Below are positions 46,140 through 57,800 of a stretch of DNA of 64,000 nt, one piece after another (the first letter of the stretch is position 1; every line of letters starts with the position of its first letter). The notes beneath the pieces were generated by a model. That model had not been told where the DNA came from, ran no database searches, and saw only the letters and a program-made list of their open reading frames with translations. Source of the DNA: Tetrahymena elliotti 4EA (Eukaryota; Ciliophora; Oligohymenophorea; Hymenostomatida; Tetrahymenidae); assembly GCA_000231825.2 (NCBI GenBank), contig JH720317.1, forward strand, positions 180,600 through 244,599. The letters are read 5' to 3'. The position numbers and the translations under genes are program-made.

Positions 46140-47330
46140 AATCTCACTAATATCCACTTTTACTTAATTTTTTTTATTTCAAAAACAACAATTATTTATT
46201 TATTAAAATACTATAAATATTTATTACTTTTAAATTATTAAATTATGCACTTTTTAAAAATGTATCGTCTATCACCTATGCACAAAAAATATTAAATTAT
46301 CAAAAAATAAAAACAAAATACAAACAATTAAATAAAAATGTTTTTATTAAATCTTTTTTTAATTAATTCTATTAATTTTTAAAAATTCATTTTTTAATTA
46401 TTTTTGTGGTATATGTTTTTTTGTTTAAAATAAAACTAAGAACAAATTTATTTCTATATTCTACATAATGTTTTAATCTAATTTTAAATCATTTCAAGGA
46501 TAAGGATATTTAAGATAAGATGGAATTAAAAGATAAAATGACAATCTTTTTCAAAATCTGATGAAAAAATGATTTTGAATTTGATTTCTTAGAATAAAAA
46601 ATGCTTAAAATAATTTCAGTATTTCATTAAAATAATGGAGATAATCAATTTATCAAGATTTTATTGAAATTTCTGAGAAAAATTTTCAATTTAGATAGCC
46701 CAATATATTAAAGTTAAATAAAACAATTAATACAAAATAATTTGTATTTGTGTTTTACTTAATAAAATAAAAGGGTTATTTGTTGCTTTTTAATGAAGAG
46801 GTAAAAAGAAGGAAAATAAAAATATTATTTATTTAACAGCTAATAGACTACAATAATAATAGATAATTATAAATGTTATACAATAGATTAAATTAATAGT
46901 TTGCTTTTTGCTACTGATTAACAGTAAATATTTATTTAATTTATTTAGCACAAACTAACTTACTTAATTACTATTTTTTTAATTATTTGACTTTCTGAGT
47001 AAAGCTTGCTTTAATTTAAGTAATCTTAAATGCTTGTAAAAGTTTAATTAATATGCTACTTTAACTGATTAATTATTGAGAGATAGAATATGTATCATAT
47101 GATGATATGTAATAATTAACTGTGGATGAGTTTATGGATAATTAATATTAAGTGATTGACTGATAGATAGATTCATTCATTCATTGATTAAGCTTTTAAT
47201 TATATTATTAAGTGAGATAGTTGTATGAAAAATGATATAAACTATTTAATTCAAGAACAATATTTTAATAATTATTAGATTTTTATAAATTAATAAGGAA
47301 GTATCTAGATAGCTTTGGTTTCACTTTGAC
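46140..47330. other. Intergenic, no supported gene
   Basis: AT-rich, including TTCA and TTAA simple repeats around 47170. No coding frame was noticed. Confidence 0.45.
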
Positions 47331-50026
47331 TCAGTTTTTACTTCATTATTTTTGCTAGATTTTTCATGTTTGCTTTCATCAACTTCCTTAATGGGGATAG
47401 ATTCTGATTGTTTTCTTCTTATAATGGAGCTACTGCCTTTTCTAGGGTATTGTTAACCATTACCAATATAAGGAGTACCAGGGTTGCTAGAGTTGCTGAT
47501 TTCCTAAATTTTACAAAAAATAAAAATTAATTTAAGATTCAAAATTGTTGGTAGGAGTAAATAAATTTTTAAAAGTAGAAGCAGATAAAAGTTTTTTTGA
47601 GTGAATATTTACCTTTAATACTACTACAGTTGGCTTTGTAGCTTCGATTTCCCTTTCAGCATTTATATTAATAACGGGGATAATTTTATCCTCTGAGGAT
47701 TTTTAGATAGATTCAGGGACTGTAATTTTTTCTTTGATCTATTTGAAAATATGAACCAATATCTAGGATTCATAGGTAATTTTAATATCCTTGCCCTTTG
47801 GAACATAAACAACTTCTTCGTGCTTATGACCAGAATGCTTATTCAAGTGATCTCTGCTTTCGCTAACTTTTCTATCTCTAACTTAGTCTCTGCTTTCACT
47901 AACTTGTCTTTCTCTGCTTTAGCTAACTTTTTTATCTCTAATATCCTTGATTTTAACTTCTTTTTTAACACTGGGAGATGCTTCGGGATTTTGTCTTTTT
48001 TCAGCGCTAGTTTTTCTGGTGTGTCTTGATTTTTCGGCTTCATTATTTTGGACTTACTTTTCATTTTCGGGTTAGGCTTGGGCTTAAGGTTGAGTACCTA
48101 ATAAAGATGGGAAGTTTTCTTCATTATCAACAATAGGTTTTTATGGTTTGGCCTTCTTAGTTCCGTTCTTCAAATTACCCTTTTTGTTGTTCTTATTATC
48201 TCTATTTACAATCTTTTCTCCTGACTTGTTGTTGAAGTTACCAGCATTTTTGCCCTTCTTTTCACTGAATTTACCTCCTTCTTATCTCTTTCTGCTCTTG
48301 CTTTTATTTAAGCTGCTATTTTTATTGTTGTTGTCAACTTGACCTCTGCTCTTGCTACGATTGTTACCTTTTTAGTTATTGTTTTGGCTCTTTGCTCCAT
48401 ATATCTGATTGTTATTACGTCCTCTGTTATTATTAATATTATTAGGATTTCCTTATTGAGGGAGACCATAAAATTAGGGTGATTAGAACATCATATAAGC
48501 CAAGGGATTGAATTATTGCTATTATAATTATTATTACTACTTATCTGAATGTTCACCATTGCTTTTTCTAACAGAAGGTTAGAGATAATCTTAGGTGGGT
48601 TATTAGTAGAAGAAATAGTTGAAAGGATTGGAAAAGATATTTTCACCAACCTTATTCTTATTTGCAACAGGGAAGTTGTTTTATCCTTAGAAGAATTATA
48701 AATTTTCATACATTTCTTAAGCTTTCTTGTCTTCATTTAACCTATTTTTAGAAAAATCATTTGTTTAACATTTTTTTACTCATTTTTCAAATTGGAAAAT
48801 CATTTCAAAATTAAAAATATTCAATTACTTTTCATAGTATTTAATAAGATCTTGCTTAACATTATTTCTAAAGACTTTGTAGAGATTTTCTTCTCTTAAT
48901 TAGACTTCGGAGGGTTCTGTCTATATAATTATGAATTCAAGTTAACATAAAACTTTTTTAAATCTTTCATTAATTTCATGATGCAAAAATAATTTTTTCA
49001 TGCAAATTTAGTAATAGCTTTGTTTATATTATAAATATTTTACTTCAATCTTGTTAGAGATAATCCAGTTATATAAGTTAGTAGCTACTTGTTCACTTTC
49101 AACAGTCAAGAAAGCTGAAGTGGGACTGACAATCTTGATGTGATCGATTTTCTATTATTTTCAAAATAATTTTACATTAGATTTTAAGGAAGATTTAATA
49201 ATGTAATTTAGCTCTTAAATGCTAATATATATTTCTTATCTACTTAATAGATTAATCATAGTATAAATATGCTATCTCAATCATCTTATGATTATTGCAA
49301 TAGAATATTTGTATGATGATGATAAGAATAAAGGGGGGATTGCAAATGAATAACTAAATGCATTTTAAAGATTTACTGTGTTAGACTTTTCCTTAATGTG
49401 ACTAAGCAAATTATCAATGTTTGTATGCTTGGTTTCAGTAATTCTAATGTAGATTCTAACTTTACTTGGCATGATTTTGGGAATGACATAGAGGAACTCT
49501 TGGTTAACAATAATATTTTCGCATGTCTTCAAAGCTTGCAAAACATAACGTCCATTAGGACAAATTTTATAGATTTCCTTTTATTGATAAACTACTTGTA
49601 AGGGAATTTCCATCTTGTCATTCATTCTGGCAATAAAGTAGACATCCTTTTCTAAATTTTCTCTTCTGAAAAGTTCTTCCAACTATTTTTAGCCAAAAAA
49701 AGAATTGTAGAAGATAAATTACGAAATCACTCTTTTTATGGTAGAGTGTACAAAATTCAATCAGTTTCTTCCAAAACTAACTGTAGACATGTGCCTAGAA
49801 AGTTATCAAACTATTGAGCTCCCTTTAATTATGTAAAAGAAGGGGCTACCTCAAACTACCAAAAGCGCATATGCCTTTTAAAATAAATTATTCTCTACCT
49901 TGTTTTTAAGCTACTATTGGATTTCAATGCTATCTAAATATTTTGAAAAGAAGAAGGTAAGAAAATAATTTCAGCAAAGTGAAAGGAAACAAAAAATAAT
50001 TTACCGAATTTCTTATGATCAGTCAT
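47331..50026 (-). CDS. La-related RNA-binding protein (La motif, RRM-like domain, basic tail)
   Basis: The start is ATG 50026 (MTDHKKFG) and the stop TGA 47331-47333, with about six introns. The La motif is clear: IEIQQQLKNKLEELFRREN, LEKDVYFIARMNDKMEIPLQ, then YKICPNGRYVLQALKTC. An RRM-like region follows (KVRIYIRITETKHTNIDNLL; HIKIVSPTSAFLTVESEQVA; TNLYNWIISNKIE). The long C-terminus is Q-, N- and basic-rich, with ENFPSLLG, and SR-type repeats (VSQSRERQVSESRDQVRDRK). La-related proteins bind RNA 3' ends or poly(A)-associated mRNA. The tail suggests an mRNA-binding LARP rather than the telomerase LARP7 type, but this is inference. Joins such as GAA|gtaaaa...atag|ACA (about 49033 to 48916) preserve phase. 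Confidence 0.85.
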
Positions 50027-50330
50027 TTATGTAATCACTTTTAATTGCTTGATGTGTTGTGGGTGGGTTTATTAAGCTCTTTTATTAGTTAGTTCTTGCT
50101 TCTTTATAATTTGTTTTTTCTTTTTATTATTATAATTATTATTTCTAAGGAATAATTTTCTTTATCTTTCCTTTTTTTAGATTGATTGCTTTGATTGCTT
50201 TATTTTTTGCTTTGTATTGCTTTAAACAGTTTTGTCCGTAAAAAGAGATAAAAATACCAATCATACCCTTTGTTAACATATTCATAAATTTAATTAAACT
50301 CTTTATATTTTCATTCATAATCTCTGCCAT
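50019..50330 (-). CDS. Possible small membrane protein, or 5' exon of the LARP gene
   Basis: An open frame of 103 codons runs from ATG 50330 (MAEIMNENIKSLIKFMN) to TGA 50019-50021. It has one hydrophobic stretch (MLTKGMIGIFISFYG) and a strongly basic, Q-rich tail (KAKNKAIKAINLKKGKIKK; then QKQQLQQQKEK). Its stop overlaps the proposed LARP start codon region, which is unusual for ciliate genes. It may be a separate small gene, or an upstream exon spliced into the LARP message. The composition looks more coding than random AT-rich DNA. Confidence 0.4.
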
Positions 50331-52577
50331 TATAATACCATTTTGGATCTTTTAAATTTTTATAATTCATTAAACATAAATCTAGGATTGACATTATAGA
50401 TTATATATCAAGCAAGCAAGCAAACAAGCAAATAATCGAGCAACTAATTTATTTATTCTCTACCTACTAGCAATTTGTTTTTTCTTGCATTCTAAATGAA
50501 GAAAGATCCTCCTAACCAATCTCTATAATGCAAATGCATCCTAAATCTCTATTTCATACTGAACACATCAAATTTAATTTTAAACTCTTTAATAACATGT
50601 TAGATTTAATTTTCTTAATCCATTTATTATTTATATTCTAGGCATTAATTTAGCATTCAACCTCACTAGTTTTCTTTATTTTTTGCTGTATCGAGTTTTT
50701 TTTCTTCTAAAATCCCAATATTTTTTTATTCATTAAAGTCCCCTACCTTTTCTAGTTTGTGCCACCTTAACCTTATTGATGTTTTTTCTATTTAAATATC
50801 AAATTTTAGTTTAATTTTATTCATTTTCATTTTTGACTTTAAATCACTAAAGAAAGAGCTGTTAAATATTTTAAGATTTAATTTTAATTATTTCAACACT
50901 TGATTCTACTTATTTTGAAACATAAACAACCACAAATATCTTCATCAATTTGATATTTTTTATTAAAAAGGAAAAATTAAAAGATCAATTTTTAAAGTTA
51001 AACTATTTTAAAAATAATTTTTAACTGATTGTCAAAATAATCAAAAATAAATAAAATAATATCAAAAAATAATTTTAGATTTAATTATTTTTGATCTTTG
51101 TAATCAATAAATTAACTTGTTTAAAATAAAATTATTTCAAAATATTTATTACAAATTTGAATAATTAAAAAAAAATATTTAATAATAAATTACGATGAAA
51201 AATTATGAGTTGAAAAATGTATTCTCAAATTAACTATTAATAAATTTTTTGAGGAGTGAATCTTTGTTTTAATATTAATTTCTCATGTTTCTATTATTAG
51301 GAAAATTAGTAAAGTATTCATCAAATGTAATGAATTCATAAATTATGATAAATTCAATCTTATTTCCCCAGAGTAGCTTACATGAATCAATTTTATTGAA
51401 TGATAATTAGTCTAAATAACTAAAAAATTGCATTATTTTGTTTTAAGGTTTTTGAAATCTTCTGAAGTTTTATAAAAATATTAGACTTATCAAATATTTT
51501 TTGTTTATATTTCATTATGACATTTATTAATTAATTAGATTTTTTTTTTTGGAATGAAAATATTATTCTAAAAATAAGAACTTAATAATATTATTTAGAT
51601 CTAAAAAAATAATCCTTTAAAAAATTAATATCCATTTAAAGTAATCAAAGTCGAAATAAATAAATATTAAATATTTATAAGTAGTTATTAATAGATCTAA
51701 TAATCAACTCATATTTACCAAATTTTCCTTAGAAAGGTAATTAATTTACTTATTTGAGAGGTAAATAATTTCTATTTTGATACAGATTAACTAAAATAAT
51801 AAATTCTTGAAATGTATTATGAATCTTAATCTAAAACCTCAAAATTTTTTTGAATGAAAATTCATTTATCATTTTAATGATAAATATTTTGGACAGAATA
51901 TATTTTTATATTTTGTTTATAAATTTAAATAATTTAAAAATTTTAACTTTAAAGTTTTTTTATAACATTTCAGCTATCACCTTTATTATACACCCCCTTT
52001 ATTATTTGTATCAGTAGACATAATATGTTAAATTTAAATATGCTACCTTAAAGAGTAATTTAAGGTCATTAAAATTATTTAGATTGAATAAATCACCAAA
52101 TTTTTATTAAGTTGATTCCATCAGATTGCTATTTAATGCAGAGTTAGGAGGATGAATCAAAGATAAAAAGTTAAATTCAATAAAAGATTTTACTTGATTT
52201 TCCTAAGGGTAGGTGCTCTATTGTATTTGAAGTGCTTATTATACTGAGTAGAGAGTGATTTAATTTTTTGTTTAAAATTTTTAAAAGGCCTAATGATAAG
52301 GTGTTGATGACACAAAATGTAAACCATTTGATATTTATTAAAATCTGATTTAGTTTTAATGAGTTGAAGCATCTGAATATATTGTAAATTATTGGTATTA
52401 AAATAGGAAGCTAAACCTCCAATACTTTTTATATTTGTTTTTTTGCTATATAAAAATAGATTTCTCTTTTAGTTATCAATTTTTTTTTTTAAAAAAGAAG
52501 ATTGAAGAGATAATATTTTTTGATTATTCATTATTCAAATAGTAGTTTTAGGGAAAATAAACAATATAAATATCATT
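50331..52577. other. Long AT-rich intergenic region
   Basis: Mostly featureless. It contains a CAAG-type simple repeat near 50412-50435. A minus-strand frame at 52150-52372 (MLQLIKTKSDFNKYQMVY, ending RAPTLRKIK and more) codes Gln mainly by CAA and might be a fragment of a mobile element or a short gene. No family was recognised. Confidence 0.4.
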
Positions 52578-54053
52578 ATGTTTTTTCTAATTTTTGCTGT
52601 TATCGTTGGATCAATAAGTTGTTAGCTAATTATTAGTATCCCATAAGTACAAATAAATATAGAGGATCTTAAAGATATTCTTATGAATGAAAAGGGTTAT
52701 TAAAAACAACTGTTTACTGTCTCATTTCTAACATAATTTACAGATATTCCATAAGTACTTATTGGAATTATGATCATGGATACTAGCGCTTAAAATATAA
52801 ATTTTAAAATATCTTTAGAAAGCATTAGCAATAATAGAATGACAGTGGTTCTTGAAAAATATTCAGATTTTACTATTTATCGTTTTAGAATATAATATTT
52901 AGCTTTGATCAATAAAGATACTTTTATTACTTAGGGAGATATCTAATTTTAACTTGCATACTATTCAAATGAGAAATAGTTTTATTATGCTAAGAAAACA
53001 TATTAATATAAGAGTTTAAAAAGATTCATATCTTAACTACTTTACTGAAATAAACTATTATTAGGATTCATTTGATATACTATTCTATACAAACGAAATT
53101 AGTTTCTAAAATTGCATTAACAAAATTTATTTCAACTTTATTGAAGTCTTTTAAAAATAAATAATAAGTATTATTAAATATTTACCTAAATAGAGAATTC
53201 CATTAATCCAGTAAAATAAGGTAATGATCTATCCCTTCAAGATTAATAAAAATAAAGATTTAGCTAAACAAATAAATATGAAGTTAATGTAGAAAGTTAG
53301 AGTGATATATTCTATGCAATAACTAGTTTAGAAATTGGTTAATTAAAAAATATTCGATTATAGATTAGTAATCCTTAACTAATTAATGATGATTAAAATA
53401 ACAAAAAATATTTCCAATATTAGTATGAAACTTGGTTTGATAGCTATGTTAATGCAGTTTAAAGCTAATTCATAACATTTGCAAAATTAAACTGCAAAGA
53501 AAATAATTAATATTTTATTGATGATTTATATAAATGTGCTAACTTTTGCCCACCTGGCTATTATGAAATGGAAGTTAATGACCCAAAGTATGGTTTATAA
53601 AATTACTGTTTAAAGTGTGATTCTTCTTGTCAAACATGCAAAGTATCACCTTCAAATTGTTTATCTTGTAAGAATTCTTATTATCTTTACAAAAACTAAT
53701 GCATGGTAACTAAACCAATTAACACTTTTTGAGATGTAAATATGATCTGTGAAGATTGCCATTAATCCTGTAGTGAATGTTCTAAACAGAATTCCATTAA
53801 CAGTTGTATTAATTGCAATACATAAAATCCTTACTTATTCTTGAGTACATGTTATAAAAATTAACCAGCATAGACATTTTGCAAGTTAAATAGCTATCAA
53901 ACATATGAATGTAATAGCTGCCCTAAATAATACTTAACATGTGAAGATTAGAATAAATGTTTATCATGTACAAGTGGGTTCCCTTATTTATATAAAAATG
54001 AATGTCTCTAGTATAGACCACGAACAGCATATTGTACTAAATTTAAGTTTTGA
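52578..54053 (+). pseudogene. H-type lectin domain plus cysteine-rich surface protein, with several breaks
   Basis: ATG 52578 begins a signal peptide (MFFLIFAVIVGSISC). An H-type lectin-like domain follows: FTDIPQVLIGIMIMDTSAQN, NFKISLESISN and YRFRIQYLALI. Such lectins bind glycans outside the cell. At the A run 53018-53022 the frame shifts by one (TGA at 53046-53048), and coding sense resumes with DSYLNYFTEINYYQDSF. A possible 26-nt intron (53168-53193) links to NSINPVKQGND. The C-terminal half is furin-like and Cys-rich (CANFCPPGYYE; CDSSCQTC; CLSCKNSYYLY; CHQSCSEC; CNSCPKQYLTC). An in-frame TGA lies at 53730-53732. The final stop is TGA 54051-54053. Two independent lesions suggest a pseudogene, unless both are sequence errors. 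Confidence 0.7.
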
Positions 54054-54819
54054 AAATATATTTTTTACTGTTTTCAAAAGATATAATAATAGATAAGCTA
54101 AACAATAATTTGTTAATTTGTTTTATTTTTCTTCAAATAAATAAAACTAAACTATAGAATCATAAAAAAGCTAACTCCATTCTTTTCTCTTTTTTGAGAA
54201 CAAATAAGATTAGGTTCAGATTCAAAAATATATTTCATATAAAAAATAATAGTAATATATTAACTATCTTTCAAATCATATTTTAATAATATCTATACCA
54301 TAAAATCTGAAGGTTTTTAAATTACTTAGAAAATAAACAATGTTTTACAAAAACTAATAATGACGTTTATATTTTATATTCTTTAAATGGTTTTTTATTT
54401 TGTTTTTAAAAAATAATTACAGTAAACTATATTATTTCAAATTTAATGATAACAATTAAGTATTAACTTACTTAACATTGAATTAAACAAAATAATAGTA
54501 AATAATTAATAGAAAAACTGCTTTTTCACCTATTATCAGTTTTCATAAAACAAAAAATTAGATCAGTAAATTATTTTTAGACTAGCTTGAATAGCAAAAG
54601 GAACAAGTATCATTATTTTATAAAAGGGAAAGTCAATTTAAAAGAATTAAAATGTTAATTTAGGTTTCATATTTAACTTTAAAAAGTTAATATTTTTTAT
54701 TAGATGTATGTATGAATCATTTTGTTTTTTGTGAGTTCAAAACTTGTTAAAAAACTCAAGTTAAATCTGATTTTCTTGATAATTAGCAAAAAGACAAAAA
54801 AGCTTAAATTTTTGCAAAC
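54054..54819. other. Intergenic, no supported gene
   Basis: AT-rich. It probably carries the promoter of the giant gene that starts at 54820. Confidence 0.5.
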
Positions 54820-57800
54820 ATGAATTATTCAATAGTTTTCATTTTTATTTTGTGTATTTTCAAAAAATGTTTTAGCACAGTCTGTTAACAAAATGAGATA
54901 TACTCTGTCGTAGCATAGTCTTGCTTAAAGTGCTCAAGTTAATGCTAAAGTTGTTATAATATTGATGATACTGCATGCATTAGCTGTAGTAATAATCTTT
55001 TTGTGAGTTATAATAATATTTCAACTTGTGTTCAAAAATGCGAAGAAGATGAATTTTTAAATGAAAAGCTTGAATGTGTGAAATGTTAAGTTTATGGCTG
55101 CAAAAAATGTGATGTAAACTAAACATGTCTTGAGTGCGATGAAAATTTGGATCTTGATTAAGTCAATAATTAGTGTAAATTGAGTGAAAATGTTTGCCTA
55201 TTTTAGAAAAGTTTAATGTAGGTGAAATCTAACCTAAAATAGTGCTAACAAGAGTGTACTCCTACATTTTACTAAAATATGGAAGCTTAAATATGCGAAG
55301 AGACAATAAAGTGTATTTAAATTGAAGAAAGTTAAAAATTTACATATGATTCTAGGATACAATAGATACAAAAAATTAATGAGAATTAATATTTAGTAGC
55401 AGGGAATGGGTGTTCTTTTGCTCTTGTAGATGATAATTGGGAAGTAATTAATAAATAGGTTTTAAAAGACCCAAATTTGATTGATCCATATATTTAATAT
55501 GGTTAGGAACTTTATCAACACAGTTTCATTATTGGAGATCAAGGAGGTTGTGTTGCAGATAGTAAAATAGTTGTGATGAGTTTCAAAACACTTGAAATAG
55601 TATTTAGCAGCAATTTAGCATATGATTATTATGTTACTTATATAGATTCAACAAATTAAATGGTATTTCTTATATCAGCCTTTACTGACATTTAGATATG
55701 GTATGATGCTGCAAAATAGATTATGAATTAGTAGAAAATAAGTTTTTACTCCAATATGATAATTTTTGATTTTAAAAATAAGAACAATACAAGCTTCATT
55801 ATGCAAATATCTGATTTCTCATTTCAAGTAATTAATTATTCAAAAGATATTAACTTTCAAACTTTTTTTAAAAATTAATAAATTAGAGAGGTGACATGAA
55901 TGGAGATCGATAAATGCTTTTTAGAAAAATAAATTAAACAAACTTAGAATACCATATGTTTAGAAAAGTTTACAAATAAAATGATAATTTTATTTTAATT
56001 TCTTTAAACAAAACCTATTTTATTACAGTCTCAAAAATAAAAATAGAATAAGATCTTATCAGTTTATAGTCGATTATTGAATATTATACAAACGCATTCT
56101 CTAGCCTATTTTTAGATTTTTCAGAGATACTGAATTCAATTATTTAACAAAATCCTAAAAATTTAATTTTAGAAATGCTAGTTTTAGACTAATCTTCTGA
56201 AAAAATTGTTTAGAAATTGAATTTAACAGCTTCAAAAATAAATAGCTTTCAATTATATAAAGAAACCATTTCAAACTCCACTTTAATAACTATATTTTCT
56301 GATTAATTTTCTATTATGAACTTGACAAATTACTTAGAACTTTACAATTAAGGATAAATATAAAATTATATTAATAGAATAGAGCCTTAAAATTTTACTT
56401 TTATAACTTAGTAGTCAACTATCACTTAAGTAATATTGAGAAGTGATTAATAAATCTTAGATGTGTTTTTTTCCCAAATTTTCTCAGGAAATAAAGTTTA
56501 TTAACAATAAATTAGATTAAGGTATAATCTAACAGACTATAAATCAGAAATCAAATATCTAAATCCATTTCAGTTTGAAACACTCTACTATGATGAATAC
56601 TCTAATATAAACTAAAAACAAGTAGTAATTACATTAGCTAGTGATAACAAAAGCTTTTTTCATATTTTTGATGGATATCAAACATTTATAAATCAAACTA
56701 TTGGATTTTTATCTATAAAACAACCTATTTATAATTATTAAAAGATTCCTAGGATAAACACTCAAATTATTAATTTGAATGATAACTACCTCAAAGAATA
56801 AACATATAGCTTTAAAAGTTAAATAAACAGCTAGTATATTTTACTTGAATAAAAAGTAAATTCAATAATTTATGATTACATTTATGACATTTATTCAAAA
56901 AAATTAATTCTCTCATATAATTATGAATACAGTCATTAAGGAACACAGTTTATTTATATCGAGAATAAAAATTTTTTGATAGTTTAAAATATTCCTTAGA
57001 TATTTGATTTGAATAAATAATAAAAATTAATAAGTGATGATCAAAAATAATTTTTTTCTCTAAAAAATTTTATAATAATCAATGATAATGCAATGGCCTA
57101 CCAATCATACAATGACAATTATGAATTAATTCTATATTTATTTGATTTTACAACTTTAGAATCTACTGAAATATTTCATTTTTAATAAAGTTAAATGAGC
57201 AATTTTTGGTATTATGATACAAAGTCATTCTATCCTGTCATTTTTGATTAAGATATCATATATTTCTGTGATGTCAACAAGTTACCTCTTTGCTAGCCTT
57301 TTTCTCTTAGTTAAAAAAGTTTTATTATGAACCCAATATAGCTGAAATTATTTCCTGTATACAACCCAAGTACTACTTATTCTAAAACCAAAGAAATCTT
57401 TTTATTTTACAATGACATCATACTTATCTATTCATGGGATTTGTAAATTTACACTTAAATTAACCTAGGTGTGTAATATCCAAGTAACTAATCTTCATAG
57501 TAAATAGCCATTTATCAAGATGAAAGATTTGTTTTTTATTATGATTTAACTTACTTTTACAAATTTGATATGGACTTAAAGAAAATCTAAATTCTTCAGG
57601 CTTAAACTAATTCAGATAATGGTTTATAAGACCAAATCAATTTTTACAAGATTGACAATACTTCTTGCTTAAAAAAATCAGGAAATATTATTGACACTGA
57701 TAATATGATTCTTCTAAAAATCATAGAAGAGGATAATACCTTTGTTGGTTAAATATCAATAGATGATACATAAATACATATATTTTCATCATAAAATGGT

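Noticed and set aside
47751..48342. Plus-strand hydrophobic frames
   Set aside because: Antisense to the charged SR- and N-rich tail of the La-related protein, which reads well on the minus strand.
47331..50026. LARP7/p65 telomerase protein
   Set aside because: The La motif is present, but the long Q/N/SR-rich tail and the absence of a recognisable C-terminal xRRM do not fit. Only a general La-related call is supported.
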